Assembly (NCBI GenBank): GCA_045599305.1
Contig: JAZRVU010000069.1
Coordinates: 1 to 33,083 of the forward strand
DNA length: 33,083 nucleotides
Source: SIG588 sp045599305
GTDB lineage: Bacteria > Bacillota > Clostridia > Oscillospirales > Acutalibacteraceae
Direction: 5' to 3'
In this document: one piece after another, positions 14,840-22,499 of the stretch
Numbering within the stretch: the stretch's first letter is position 1
How the letters are laid out: every line of letters begins with the position of its first letter
Translations under genes and position numbers: made by a program
Notes under the pieces: model-generated
Seen by the model: the letters and a program-made list of their open reading frames with translations, nothing else
What the model was told of the DNA's origin: nothing
Databases searched by the model: none

Positions 14840-17224
14840 ATGAAAGCATCATTGAATTGGCTCAAACGCTATGTGGATATCGACGTGTCCACCGAAGAAC
14901 TCTGCCGCCGCATGACCATGGCCGGCTTTGAGGTGGACGGCGTCGAAAATATGGGCGACACCATGCGCAACGTGGTGGCCGCCCGCATTCTGAAACTGGA
15001 AAAGCACCCCGATTCCGACCATCTGCTGATCTGTCAGATGGACGTGGGCGGCGAAGAGCCGGTGCAGATCGTCACCGGTGCCCAGAACGTATTTGAGGGC
15101 GCGCTCGTGCCCGCCGCCCTGCACGATTCCGACCTGCCCTGCGGCGTGCACATCAAAAAAGGCAAGCTGCGCGGCGTGGAATCCAACGGTATGCTCTGCT
15201 CGGGCGAGGAACTCTGCCTGAAAGAGAGCGACTACCCCGGCGCCGAGGTCAATGGCATCCTCATCCTGCATGAGGACTGCCCCACCGGCACCGACATGCG
15301 GGAGATTCTGCATCTCAACGACGTCATCATCGACTTTTCCGTGCTGGCCAACCGTCCCGACTGCCAGAGCATACTGGGCCTGGCCCGCGAAGTGGCCGTC
15401 GTACTCAACAAAGAACTGCACCGTCCCGCCCCTGCCTATAAGACCGCCGGCGGCGACATTGCCGACCACATCCGGGTGGAGGTGCGCGATTTTGACCTCT
15501 GCCCGCGTTATCTGGGCCGCGTGGTGCGCAATCTGCGGGTCGGCCCGTCGCCGGACTGGATGCAGCAGTGCCTGCGTGCCGCCGGTATGCGTCCCATCAA
15601 CAATATCGTGGATATCACCAACTTCGTCATGCTGGAGACCGGCCAGCCGATGCACGCTTTTGATCTGAACGACGTGAAAGGGCATCAGATCATCGTGCGC
15701 CGCGCCGTCGAGGGTGAACAGATCACCACGCTGGACGGCAAGGAGCACACGCTGACGAACGAGATGCTGGTCATCTGCGATGCCGAGTCTCCCTCCTGCA
15801 TCGCGGGCATCATGGGCGGGCTGGAAAGCGAGATCAAGGACACCACCACCGACCTGTTCTTTGAATCCGCCAAGTTCCGCCGCGACAGCGTGCGCCGCAC
15901 CGGCCGTGCGCTGGGCATGCACACCGAATCCAGCGGCCGTTTTGAAAAGGGCGTGGATATCCTCGGCACCGAATATGCCATGGAGCGTGCGCTGCAGCTG
16001 ATCGACGAACTGGATGCCGGCGATATCGTGGACGGCACCATCGACCTGCACGAGTCGCTGCCCGAAGAGCGCATCCTCACCGTGAAAGCCGCCGATGTGG
16101 AAGCCCTGCTGGGCGTTTCGATCCCGACCGAGGCGATGGTGGACATCCTGTGCCGTCTGGCCATTCCCACCACCGAGGCCGACGGCGTGCTGACCTGCCG
16201 TGTCCCCTCCTTCCGCGATGACGTGGAAGGCCGCGCCGACATTGCCGAAGAGGTCATGCGCATCTACGGCTACGAACACATCGTGGGCACGCCGATGCGC
16301 GGCGTGGTGAGCCGCGGCAAGCTGACCGAGGAGCGCCGCAAGACGGATCGCCTCAAAGCGCTGCTGGTGGCCGAGGGCGCCCGCGAGATCGCCACCTACT
16401 CCTTCATCAACGCCAAGGCCGCGGACATACTGCTGCTGGCCGAGGACGACCCGCGCCGCGACATGGTGATGCTGCGCAATCCGCTGAGCGAGGAGTTCGG
16501 CGCGATGCGCACCCAGCTCATCTCCAGTATGCTCACGGTGCTGGCCACCAACTATAACCGCAAGAACGCCGCCGCCCGCCTGTTCGAGGTGAGCCGCCTG
16601 TTCGTGCCCACCACGCATCCGCTGACGGAACAGCCGGCCGAGCAGACCGCGCTGTCGCTCGGCTACTACGGCGAGGGCGAGGATTTCTTCACCCTCAAGG
16701 GCACCGTCGAAACGCTGTGCGCCGGTCTTCGCGTGAGTTACACCGCCTCGGCCGAGCCGTATCTGCACCCCGGCCGTCAGGCGCAGGTGCTGCTGAACAA
16801 CGAGCCGATCGGCGTGTTCGGCGAGCTGCATCCCGATGTGGCGGAAAAACTGGGCTTCGGTGTGCGCGTCTATGTGGGCGAACTGAAGCTCGCGCCGCTG
16901 TTTGCCGCCGAAAAGCCGCTGGTGCGCTATCAGCCGCTCCCCCGCTTCCCGGCGGTGGAACGCGACCTGGCGCTGCTGTGCAGCGAGGATCTGCCTGTCG
17001 GCGAGATCGCCGATGTGATCCGCCGTGCCGGCGGCCGTCTGCTGGAGTCGGTCACGCTGTTCGACGTCTATCAGGGCGCCCAGATCGAAGCCGGTAAAAA
17101 GAGTGTTGCTTTCTCGCTCGCCTTCCGCAGCAGTGAAGAAACGCTCACCGATGAGCAGATCGAGCCCGCGTTGAATAAAATTTTCAAAAATTTAAAAGAA
17201 AAAGACTGTATTCTTCGCACCTAA
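14840..17224 (+). CDS. pheT: Phenylalanyl-tRNA synthetase beta subunit
   Basis: This 794-residue subunit has the standard PheT domain order. An EMAP/tRNA-binding fold lies at about 40-155 (LKLEKHPDSDHLLICQMDVG, KIRGVESNGMLCS-like). The B3/B4 editing region (about 210-400, RPINNIVDITNFVMLETGQPMHAFD), B5 domain (about 405-475) and C-terminal anticodon-binding FDX-ACB domain (about 700-794, ending EQIEPALNKIFKNLKEK) follow. The ribosome site is AAGGAGG and the ATG is at 14840. It is co-transcribed with pheS. Length and motifs are normal for bacteria. Confidence 0.98.
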   Translation: MKASLNWLKRYVDIDVSTEELCRRMTMAGFEVDGVENMGDTMRNVVAARILKLEKHPDSDHLLICQMDVGGEEPVQIVTGAQNVFEGALVPAALHDSDLPCGVHIKKGKLRGVESNGMLCSGEELCLKESDYPGAEVNGILILHEDCPTGTDMREILHLNDVIIDFSVLANRPDCQSILGLAREVAVVLNKELHRPAPAYKTAGGDIADHIRVEVRDFDLCPRYLGRVVRNLRVGPSPDWMQQCLRAAGMRPINNIVDITNFVMLETGQPMHAFDLNDVKGHQIIVRRAVEGEQITTLDGKEHTLTNEMLVICDAESPSCIAGIMGGLESEIKDTTTDLFFESAKFRRDSVRRTGRALGMHTESSGRFEKGVDILGTEYAMERALQLIDELDAGDIVDGTIDLHESLPEERILTVKAADVEALLGVSIPTEAMVDILCRLAIPTTEADGVLTCRVPSFRDDVEGRADIAEEVMRIYGYEHIVGTPMRGVVSRGKLTEERRKTDRLKALLVAEGAREIATYSFINAKAADILLLAEDDPRRDMVMLRNPLSEEFGAMRTQLISSMLTVLATNYNRKNAAARLFEVSRLFVPTTHPLTEQPAEQTALSLGYYGEGEDFFTLKGTVETLCAGLRVSYTASAEPYLHPGRQAQVLLNNEPIGVFGELHPDVAEKLGFGVRVYVGELKLAPLFAAEKPLVRYQPLPRFPAVERDLALLCSEDLPVGEIADVIRRAGGRLLESVTLFDVYQGAQIEAGKKSVAFSLAFRSSEETLTDEQIEPALNKIFKNLKEKDCILRT

Positions 17225-17227
17225 GCC

Positions 17228-17256
17228 TTGCAAATATCGAAAAGATGCCGTATAAT
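17228..17256 (+). promoter_or_regulatory. Promoter of ireB
   Basis: TTGCAA (17228-17233) and a perfect TATAAT (17251-17256) are 17 bp apart, starting right after the pheT stop. ireB therefore has a promoter of its own, 36 bases before its ATG. Confidence 0.75.
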
Positions 17257-17291
17257 AGAATCAAACCTTTTGCAAAACGGAGGACAGCGGA

Positions 17292-17537
17292 ATGTTGGAC
17301 AGAACTCAAACCTTTTCCATCGGCGCAGATAACGATGAGGAAATGAAAAAAGTGCTCACCGTCGTGTATGATGCGCTGCGTGAAAAGGGCTATAATCCGA
17401 TCAATCAGTTGGTCGGATACATCCTGTCGGAGGACCCCACCTATATCACCACTCATAACAACGCCCGTACCCTCATCCGTAAGATCGACAGGGACGATCT
17501 GCTGCGCGCACTCGTCCGGTCGTATTTGAACAGTTAA
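17292..17537 (+). CDS. ireB: IreB family regulatory phosphoprotein (UPF0297)
   Basis: This 81-residue protein carries the family signature GYNPINQLVGYILSEDPTYITTHNNAR. In Enterococcus, IreB is a substrate of the PASTA kinase IreK and influences cephalosporin tolerance, with phosphorylation at N-terminal threonines. Thr5 and Thr7 here are at corresponding positions. The ribosome site is CGGAGGA and the start ATG is at 17292. In many Firmicutes the gene lies between alaS and ruvX. Here it follows pheT and precedes an unknown small gene. No kinase or phosphatase gene is in the window. Confidence 0.95.
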   Translation: MLDRTQTFSIGADNDEEMKKVLTVVYDALREKGYNPINQLVGYILSEDPTYITTHNNARTLIRKIDRDDLLRALVRSYLNS

Positions 17538-17549
17538 GGAGGCACCGTC

Positions 17550-17837
17550 ATGGCTGACGAAAAAGTCCTTATGTATAAAGATCGTCCCCTCGTACGCAGC
17601 GGCAACACGCTGTATTACGGTGACATGGCGGACGAAAACGTGGTCGTGATGCAGATTCTGGCCACCCAGAAGGTGAACGATCTCACCGTGGCCAGCAAGG
17701 TGCAGGTACAGTTGATGTCCACCGACCCCGACCTGCCGCTCAACGAGCGCTTTCTGAAAAAGAGCGAAAAGCCCGGTCTGTATGAGGCACTGGATATCGC
17801 CTCCATCTGGCTGGATCGCATGAGCAAGGAAAAGTAA
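17550..17837 (+). CDS. Uncharacterised 95-residue protein downstream of ireB
   Basis: This soluble protein has no transmembrane segment. A beta-rich first half (LVRSGNTLYYGDMADENVVVMQILATQKV, then VASKVQVQLMSTDPDL) precedes an alpha-helical C-terminus ending in IWLDRMSKEK. It starts 12 bp after ireB with an AAGGAGG ribosome site and shares its transcript, and a strong terminator follows. It takes the position that ruvX or a DUF1292 gene often holds next to ireB, but it does not look like either. I do not recognise a family. The ribosome site, coding pattern and operon position make it a real gene. Confidence 0.85.
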   Translation: MADEKVLMYKDRPLVRSGNTLYYGDMADENVVVMQILATQKVNDLTVASKVQVQLMSTDPDLPLNERFLKKSEKPGLYEALDIASIWLDRMSKEK

Positions 17838-17843
17838 ATAAAC

Positions 17844-17884
17844 AAAAATCGGACGGAAGAGATATTCTCTTCCGGCCGATTTTT
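17844..17884. terminator. Bidirectional terminator between ireB operon and sugar operon
   Basis: AAAAATCGG (17844-17852) plus CGGAAGAGA (17854-17862) pair with TCTCTTCCG (17866-17874) plus CCGATTTTT (17876-17884) around a TAT loop. Runs of A and T at both ends let it work on both strands. The stop codon of the minus-strand GNAT gene (17885-17883) overlaps its edge. Confidence 0.92.
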
Positions 17885-18395
17885 ATTTTGCTTTGCGATA
17901 AAAGTAAATGTCCGCGTCGCCCTCCAGTGAGGTACCGTCATACACATGGTCATTGAACCCGCCGATCGTAAAACCGTTTTTCAGATAAAAGCGGCAGGCG
18001 GCCAGGTTGTTGGCCTGCCCCACCGCATATATCCCGCGGTAACCCTTTTGCAGGGCGACCTCAAGCGATTTTTCGACCAGCGCGGCACCGATCCCCTGCC
18101 CCCGACGATCCCGGCACACCTTCAGGTCATTCAAGTCCATATACTTGTACCAGCAATCGTTGAGCACGGCAAGGCCGACGCAGCGTTCCCCCTCGAACGC
18201 GCCGATGAATGTCTGCTCACCCGCCGACGGGTCATAGTCTTCTTCGGGAAAGCATGTCTCCCTTGTCTCTTCCCACAGTTCCTCCCGGCAGTGCCAGCAC
18301 TCGCCGTCGAACATGGGGATCATGCGGCCGAACAGGGTGAACGGCTCGTTGGCGATATCCACATGATCGCCCTCTGTGATGATCCGGATCTCCAT
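17883..18395 (-). CDS. GNAT acetyltransferase, streptothricin-acetyltransferase-like
   Basis: This 170-residue acetyl-CoA-dependent N-acetyltransferase has motif A at about 97-104 (RRGQGIGA). The QANNLAACRFYLKNGFTIGGFNDHVYDG segment and a final DIYFYRK strand follow. The segment from LNDLKVCRDRRGQGIG to the end resembles streptothricin acetyltransferases, but this similarity is also shared by many uncharacterised GNATs. Resistance is therefore only a possibility. The ATG at 18395 has GGAGGG; an earlier in-frame ATG at 18416 does not. It is last in the sugar operon, 17 bp after a dehydrogenase gene, which may point instead to an amino-sugar or metabolite as substrate. Confidence 0.88.
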   Translation of the reverse strand: MEIRIITEGDHVDIANEPFTLFGRMIPMFDGECWHCREELWEETRETCFPEEDYDPSAGEQTFIGAFEGERCVGLAVLNDCWYKYMDLNDLKVCRDRRGQGIGAALVEKSLEVALQKGYRGIYAVGQANNLAACRFYLKNGFTIGGFNDHVYDGTSLEGDADIYFYRKAK

Positions 18396-18412
18396 GCTGT
18401 CCCTCCGTTTCA

Positions 18413-19588
18413 TCACCAGCGCACTTGCCAGCGCTGATGGTAGCCGTCGCCGATGGGCTCGGATCTCGTACCATGCCGCTGCGCCGAGCGGCGGATCTGT
18501 TCATCCAGAAGCCGGTCGAACTCCCCGGCATCCGGCGGCAGTGTCACCGGCACGCTCCCCTGCCAGGCGGACAGGTAGGCCGCATTGGAGAGGGTGAGTT
18601 CAAAGATGCCGTCCGTACCCGGCGACAGCAGTGGCTCGCCGCGCAGGATGGCGGCGGCAAAATTGCGCAGGATGCCGACGTGCCCGGTCTCCGGTGCCGA
18701 CGGCGCGATCTCCTCATAATCGGTTTCGGGCTGCACAAAGCCCTCCTTCGATGTGAAGCAGAACTCCCGTTCCGGCTCGTGCAGACGCCACCATCTGAGC
18801 AGATTGTTTTCGAGCACCAGCTTGCCGCGGTCACCGCTGATCTCCAGCCGGTTGGTGCCGGGACATTCGCCGGTGGTGGTGATGAACACGCCGGTCGCCC
18901 CATTGGCATACCGGGTGAAGATGGTAACGTCATCCTCCACCTCGATGCGGTGATATTTCGCCACATCGCAATAGGCGGTCAGTTGTGCCGGCATACCGCA
19001 GATCCACTGCCACAGATCGAGATTGTGCGGTGCCTGATTGAGCAGCACACCGCCGCCCTCGCCGCCCCAGGTGGCGCGCCAGTCGCCGGAATCGTAATAG
19101 GCCTGTGTGCGGTACCAGTTGGTGATGATCCACACCGTGCGCTTGAGTTCGCCGAGTGCGCCGCCCTGCACGAGTTCGCGTGCGCGGGCGAACAGCTCGT
19201 TGGTGCGCTGATTGAACATGATGCCGAACACCCGGTCACTGCGGCGCGCCGTTTCGTTCAGATGCGCGGCCTTGCTCACCCGCACGTCCACCGGCTTTTC
19301 CACCAGCACGTGCAGCCCGTGTGTCAGCGCATATTCCGCCATATCAGCGTGCAGCGGGTGCGGCACCGCCACAATGAGGGCGTCGATGCAGCCACCGTCC
19401 ACCATCGCGCGCCAGTCCGAAAAGGTCTGCACACCGGGAAAGCGCTCCCGGCAATAGGTCAGCCGTTCCTCACGCAGATCGCAGACTGCGCCTAGATGCA
19501 TCCCCTCTACCCGGCCGTCGGCGATGCAGCAGGCGTGGGCGGTGCCCATGTTGCCGATGCCGACGATGCCGACGCGTATGTCACTCAT
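18413..19588 (-). CDS. Gfo/Idh/MocA family oxidoreductase (second tandem copy)
   Basis: This 391-residue NAD(P)-dependent dehydrogenase acts on sugars, inositols or related polyols. An N-terminal Rossmann fold (VGIVGIGNMGTAHA, residues 5-18) and the EKP motif in HVLVEKPVDV are visible. The catalytic region GEGGGVLLNQAPHNLDLWQW contains the usual Lys/His/Asp arrangement. The C-terminal half is the beta-sheet dimer domain. It shares long identical stretches with its upstream neighbour (19585-20757) and clearly arose by tandem duplication. Its ATG overlaps the neighbour's stop by 4 bp (ATGA), so translation is coupled. The exact substrate is not shown by the sequence. Confidence 0.94.
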   Translation of the reverse strand: MSDIRVGIVGIGNMGTAHACCIADGRVEGMHLGAVCDLREERLTYCRERFPGVQTFSDWRAMVDGGCIDALIVAVPHPLHADMAEYALTHGLHVLVEKPVDVRVSKAAHLNETARRSDRVFGIMFNQRTNELFARARELVQGGALGELKRTVWIITNWYRTQAYYDSGDWRATWGGEGGGVLLNQAPHNLDLWQWICGMPAQLTAYCDVAKYHRIEVEDDVTIFTRYANGATGVFITTTGECPGTNRLEISGDRGKLVLENNLLRWWRLHEPEREFCFTSKEGFVQPETDYEEIAPSAPETGHVGILRNFAAAILRGEPLLSPGTDGIFELTLSNAAYLSAWQGSVPVTLPPDAGEFDRLLDEQIRRSAQRHGTRSEPIGDGYHQRWQVRW

Positions 19589-20757
19589 TTGCTGCCACCG
19601 TAGGTGCCTTCCGTATCGGCAAACACAGAAGCACCCGTCGTCTTGCGGCGGGAAGTCTTCGCGCGCTTCATCAGTTCCTCATAGAACAGGTCCTCATCCA
19701 GCGGCAGTTCGACCGTCTTTCCAGTGAAGGAAGACAGATGCATGGCGTTGGAGATGGTAAGGCCGTTGATGCCCTCGCGGCCGTTCGCCACCAGCGGTTC
19801 GCCGCGCAGAATGGCCGCCGCCCAGGCGTTGAGCACGCCCACGTGCTGCGGATTTTCGCCGTCCGTCTCCACGACCTTATGCGCGGCCTTCACGCCGGCA
19901 AACGGCACCTTGTTGGTTTTGGAGAATTCCTGTTCGGACATCTCGAATTCCCACAGATGCAACTGGCCGCCCTCCACAACGATCTTGGCGCGGTCAAGCT
20001 GCACCTCGAAGCGGTTGGTGCCGCAGCCGTCACCCGTGGTGGTGACGAACACACCGGTCGCCCCGTTGGGATATTCCACATAGGCGGTCACGTCGTCCTC
20101 GACCTCGATGTCGTGCCACTTGCCGAAATGCAGATGTGCGTCCACCTTGGAGGGCATACCGCAGATCCACTGCCACAGGTCGAGGTTGTGCGGGCACTGG
20201 TTGAGCAGCACGCCGCCGCCCTCGCCGCTCCAGGTGGCACGCCAGTCGCCGGAATCATAATAGGCCTGCGAACGGTACCAGTCGGTGATGATCCAGTTGG
20301 TGCGGCGGATCTCGCCGTACTCGCCCGACTGCACCAGTTCACGCATCTTGCGATAGAGGCAGTTGGTGCGCTGGTTGAACATCATGCCGAACACCAGCTC
20401 GGGGTGACGGTCGGCTTCGGCGTTCATTTCCCGCACCTGCTTGGTGTAGACACCGGCGGGCTTTTCCACCATCACGTGGATGCCGCGCTTCATGCACTCC
20501 ATGGCATACTGCGCATGGAAATAGTGGGGGATGCTCACGATGCAGCCGTCGATTAGGCCGCTGTCCAGCATGGCGATGGCGTCGTCAAAATAGGCGATGC
20601 TGTCGCCGAACTTGCCTTTTGCCCACTCGATACGGGCGGGGTTGATGTCGGCCACGGCCGCCAGCTGAATGTCGGGGCACTTGCCCTCGAACACATTGTT
20701 GGCGTGAGCGCTGCCCATGTTGCCGATACCGATGATACCCAGACGAATCTTTTCCAT
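19585..20757 (-). CDS. Gfo/Idh/MocA family oxidoreductase (first tandem copy)
   Basis: This 390-residue paralogue of the next gene has the Rossmann loop LGIIGIGNMGSAHA, the EKP motif in MVEKPAGV and GEGGGVLLNQCPHNLDLWQW. The Lys of EKP and His of PHNLDLWQW are both kept, so both copies should be active. The open frame starts earlier (20823), but the ATG at 20757 has AAGGAGGAT at ideal spacing. It ends in basic residues (KRAKTSRRKTTG) that the second copy lacks. It follows the TIM-barrel gene by 17 bp. The paired paralogues may act on different forms of one substrate (oxidise, then reduce), which is inference. Confidence 0.94.
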   Translation of the reverse strand: MEKIRLGIIGIGNMGSAHANNVFEGKCPDIQLAAVADINPARIEWAKGKFGDSIAYFDDAIAMLDSGLIDGCIVSIPHYFHAQYAMECMKRGIHVMVEKPAGVYTKQVREMNAEADRHPELVFGMMFNQRTNCLYRKMRELVQSGEYGEIRRTNWIITDWYRSQAYYDSGDWRATWSGEGGGVLLNQCPHNLDLWQWICGMPSKVDAHLHFGKWHDIEVEDDVTAYVEYPNGATGVFVTTTGDGCGTNRFEVQLDRAKIVVEGGQLHLWEFEMSEQEFSKTNKVPFAGVKAAHKVVETDGENPQHVGVLNAWAAAILRGEPLVANGREGINGLTISNAMHLSSFTGKTVELPLDEDLFYEELMKRAKTSRRKTTGASVFADTEGTYGGSK

Positions 20758-20774
20758 GATGTTATCCTCCTTAT

Positions 20775-21524
20775 TTATCGAAATCCGAATGCGCGCAGAT
20801 TTTCGTAACTGCGGCGCAGACATTCTAAGGGATCCTCGCCGTTGCAGTCGTCCTGCTCCACCAGCATATAGCGGGTGCCGGCGCTCTCCGCCTTTTCAAA
20901 AACGCGGTCGAAATTCAGGTTGCCCTCCCCCACCACGGCCATCTTTTTGCCGTAGGCGTAGTCTTTGAGGTGGATGCAGGGCACACGGCCGGAAAGGCGC
21001 TCCAGCCACTGGGCAGGGTCACCGCCGCCGGACTGCACCCAGAAGGTGTCCAGCGTGAAGCCCATGTCCCCGGCCGGGATGTCCTCGGCAAGTTTCTGCA
21101 AGATCGGCTTGCCGTCGATCTTGATAAACTCACGGTCGTGATTGTGATACATGAAATACTTCCCGTTTTCGCGCAGCGCTTTGGCCGCGGGCAGATAGGT
21201 CGACAGGAAGTTTTCGTAGGTCTGCCCCTTTTCCGGGTCAAAACTGTAATAGCCCAGCCCGATGTATTCGCAGCCGAACACATCGTGGAACGCAGCCACT
21301 CCCTTGGGATCGGCCACCGTTTTGTCGGCGGAATAGTGGGTCAGCACGCAGGACAGGCCGTTTGCGGAAAGCTCCTTCTTCAGCCATTCTGCTTCATATT
21401 CGCAGGTGCCGGACACCTGCACGGTGCGATACCCGATATCCGCCACCTTTTTGAGCGTTTCGGCCAACGCCTTTGGCGTCTTACAGTAATCGCGCACGGT
21501 GTAAAGTTGTGCACCGATCTCCAT
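20775..21524 (-). CDS. Sugar phosphate isomerase/epimerase-like TIM barrel (249 aa)
   Basis: This xylose-isomerase-like TIM-barrel protein (AP endonuclease 2 superfamily) usually catalyses epimerisation, isomerisation or elimination on sugars or keto-inositols with one divalent metal. Candidate ligands are the His/Asp in FMYHNHDREF, the Asp in FTLDTFWVQSGG, the His in PCIHLKDYAYG and the Glu in YMLVEQDDC. Length is normal for the family (250-290). The ATG at 21524 follows GAGGGGG. It is 13 bp after the other TIM-barrel gene and 17 bp before the first dehydrogenase. Association with Gfo/Idh/MocA dehydrogenases is common and points to 3-keto-sugar or inositol chemistry. Confidence 0.92.
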   Translation of the reverse strand: MEIGAQLYTVRDYCKTPKALAETLKKVADIGYRTVQVSGTCEYEAEWLKKELSANGLSCVLTHYSADKTVADPKGVAAFHDVFGCEYIGLGYYSFDPEKGQTYENFLSTYLPAAKALRENGKYFMYHNHDREFIKIDGKPILQKLAEDIPAGDMGFTLDTFWVQSGGGDPAQWLERLSGRVPCIHLKDYAYGKKMAVVGEGNLNFDRVFEKAESAGTRYMLVEQDDCNGEDPLECLRRSYENLRAFGFR

Positions 21525-21537
21525 TGCCCGCGCCCCC

Positions 21538-22368
21538 TCACAGAAGCGCCTTCAGCGCCGTGCAGGCGGCATCGAACGCCGCATCGTTGGTGGGATAGGC
21601 CAAAGCGTCGATCCCGCTCTTTTCGCCCTCGCGCTCCAGCGCCGCCAGACCGCTGAACACTCTAAGGTGCGGCTCAATGGTCAGCGCATCGCCGCCGCGG
21701 GCGATAAAATCGGCCAGAATTTCGGGCAGATGCCCCACGCCCTTGCCGGCGGGCACCACGGTGCCGTCCGGCAGGCAGTCTTTGATGTGCAGATACTTCA
21801 CACGGGGCGCCAGCAGCGTCCACGCCGCCATCGTCTCCTGCCCGCTCTGGATGAAGTTGGCCGGGTCAAAAATGCCTTTCAGCTGCGGCAGCGCTTCGAG
21901 CAGCGTAGCACACCGGGCGGCATTGTCACCGTAGATGCCCTTTTCGTTTTCGTGGCAAAGATCCACGCCGCTGCCGGTGGCCGCTTCGCAAAACCGCCCC
22001 AGCCGCTCGATCACCTCGTCGCGGCAGTCATCGGGAGCGACACCGTCCTGCGGATAGAATGAGAAAAGACGAATATTCTCCGCCCCCATCTCCCGTGCGA
22101 TATCCACCGTGTGGCAAAATGCATCCAGATGCTTTTGAAAATCGTCATTCAGCCGGATCTTGCCGATCGGCGAGCCGATCGACCACACCGCCAGCCCCGC
22201 GTCGTCCATCTTGCGCCGCACCTCGCGTGCTTTTTCCGGCGTGATGGAGGACACATTCGTGCCATCGACATTGCGGATCTCCAATCCGTTCAGACCGTTT
22301 CGCCGCATGGCCGCGATCTGTCCGTCGATCATGGCATTCGCCTCGTCGGCAAACGCATACAGTCTCAT
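21538..22368 (-). CDS. Sugar phosphate isomerase/epimerase-like TIM barrel (276 aa)
   Basis: This is the second xylose-isomerase-like barrel, only distantly similar to the 249-residue one. Metal-site candidates are the Glu of LCHENEKGIYG, the Asp of GIFDPANF, the His of KYLHIKDC and the Glu of LTIEPHLRVF, which together form the complete E-D-H-E set. The frame extends to 22443, but the ATG at 22368 has AAAGGTGG and lies downstream of the promoter -10 at 22399-22404. The upstream extension would start inside the promoter. It is the first gene of the five-gene operon and is divergent from the AraC regulator gene. Confidence 0.93.
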   Translation of the reverse strand: MRLYAFADEANAMIDGQIAAMRRNGLNGLEIRNVDGTNVSSITPEKAREVRRKMDDAGLAVWSIGSPIGKIRLNDDFQKHLDAFCHTVDIAREMGAENIRLFSFYPQDGVAPDDCRDEVIERLGRFCEAATGSGVDLCHENEKGIYGDNAARCATLLEALPQLKGIFDPANFIQSGQETMAAWTLLAPRVKYLHIKDCLPDGTVVPAGKGVGHLPEILADFIARGGDALTIEPHLRVFSGLAALEREGEKSGIDALAYPTNDAAFDAACTALKALL

Positions 22369-22398
22369 CAAACACACCACCTTTATTTGATTATTTTC

Positions 22399-22427
22399 AT
22401 TGTAACACAGTACTTTTTTGAAATCAA
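22399..22427 (-). promoter_or_regulatory. Promoter of the isomerase-dehydrogenase operon
   Basis: On the minus strand TTGATT (22427-22422) and TACAAT (22404-22399) are 17 bp apart. Its upstream side borders TGCAAA repeats that could bind the AraC protein. Confidence 0.7.
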
Positions 22428-22465
22428 TTGCAAATCCATGCAAAAAAACATTGCAAAAATGCGCA
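22428..22465. promoter_or_regulatory. TGCAAA repeats between divergent promoters, possible AraC operator
   Basis: TGCAAA starts at 22429, 22439 and 22452 in the same orientation, 10 and 13 bases apart, within an AT-rich gap between the two divergent -35 regions. AraC-type activators bind direct repeats about one helical turn apart next to -35 boxes, so this is the best operator candidate. The third copy overlaps the -35 of the regulator gene, which would allow autoregulation. Confidence 0.5.
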
Positions 22466-22479
22466 TATTATGCTATTCT
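22451..22479 (+). promoter_or_regulatory. Promoter of the divergent AraC regulator
   Basis: TTGCAA (22451-22456) and TATTCT (22474-22479) are 17 bp apart, 21 bases before the regulator ATG at 22500. Confidence 0.6.
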
Positions 22480-22499
22480 ACCAACAAGGGGGGATGCAC

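Noticed and set aside
17883..18395. Calling the GNAT gene a streptothricin resistance gene
   Set aside because: The C-terminal half is similar, but many uncharacterised GNATs share it. Its place at the end of a sugar operon does not support a resistance role.
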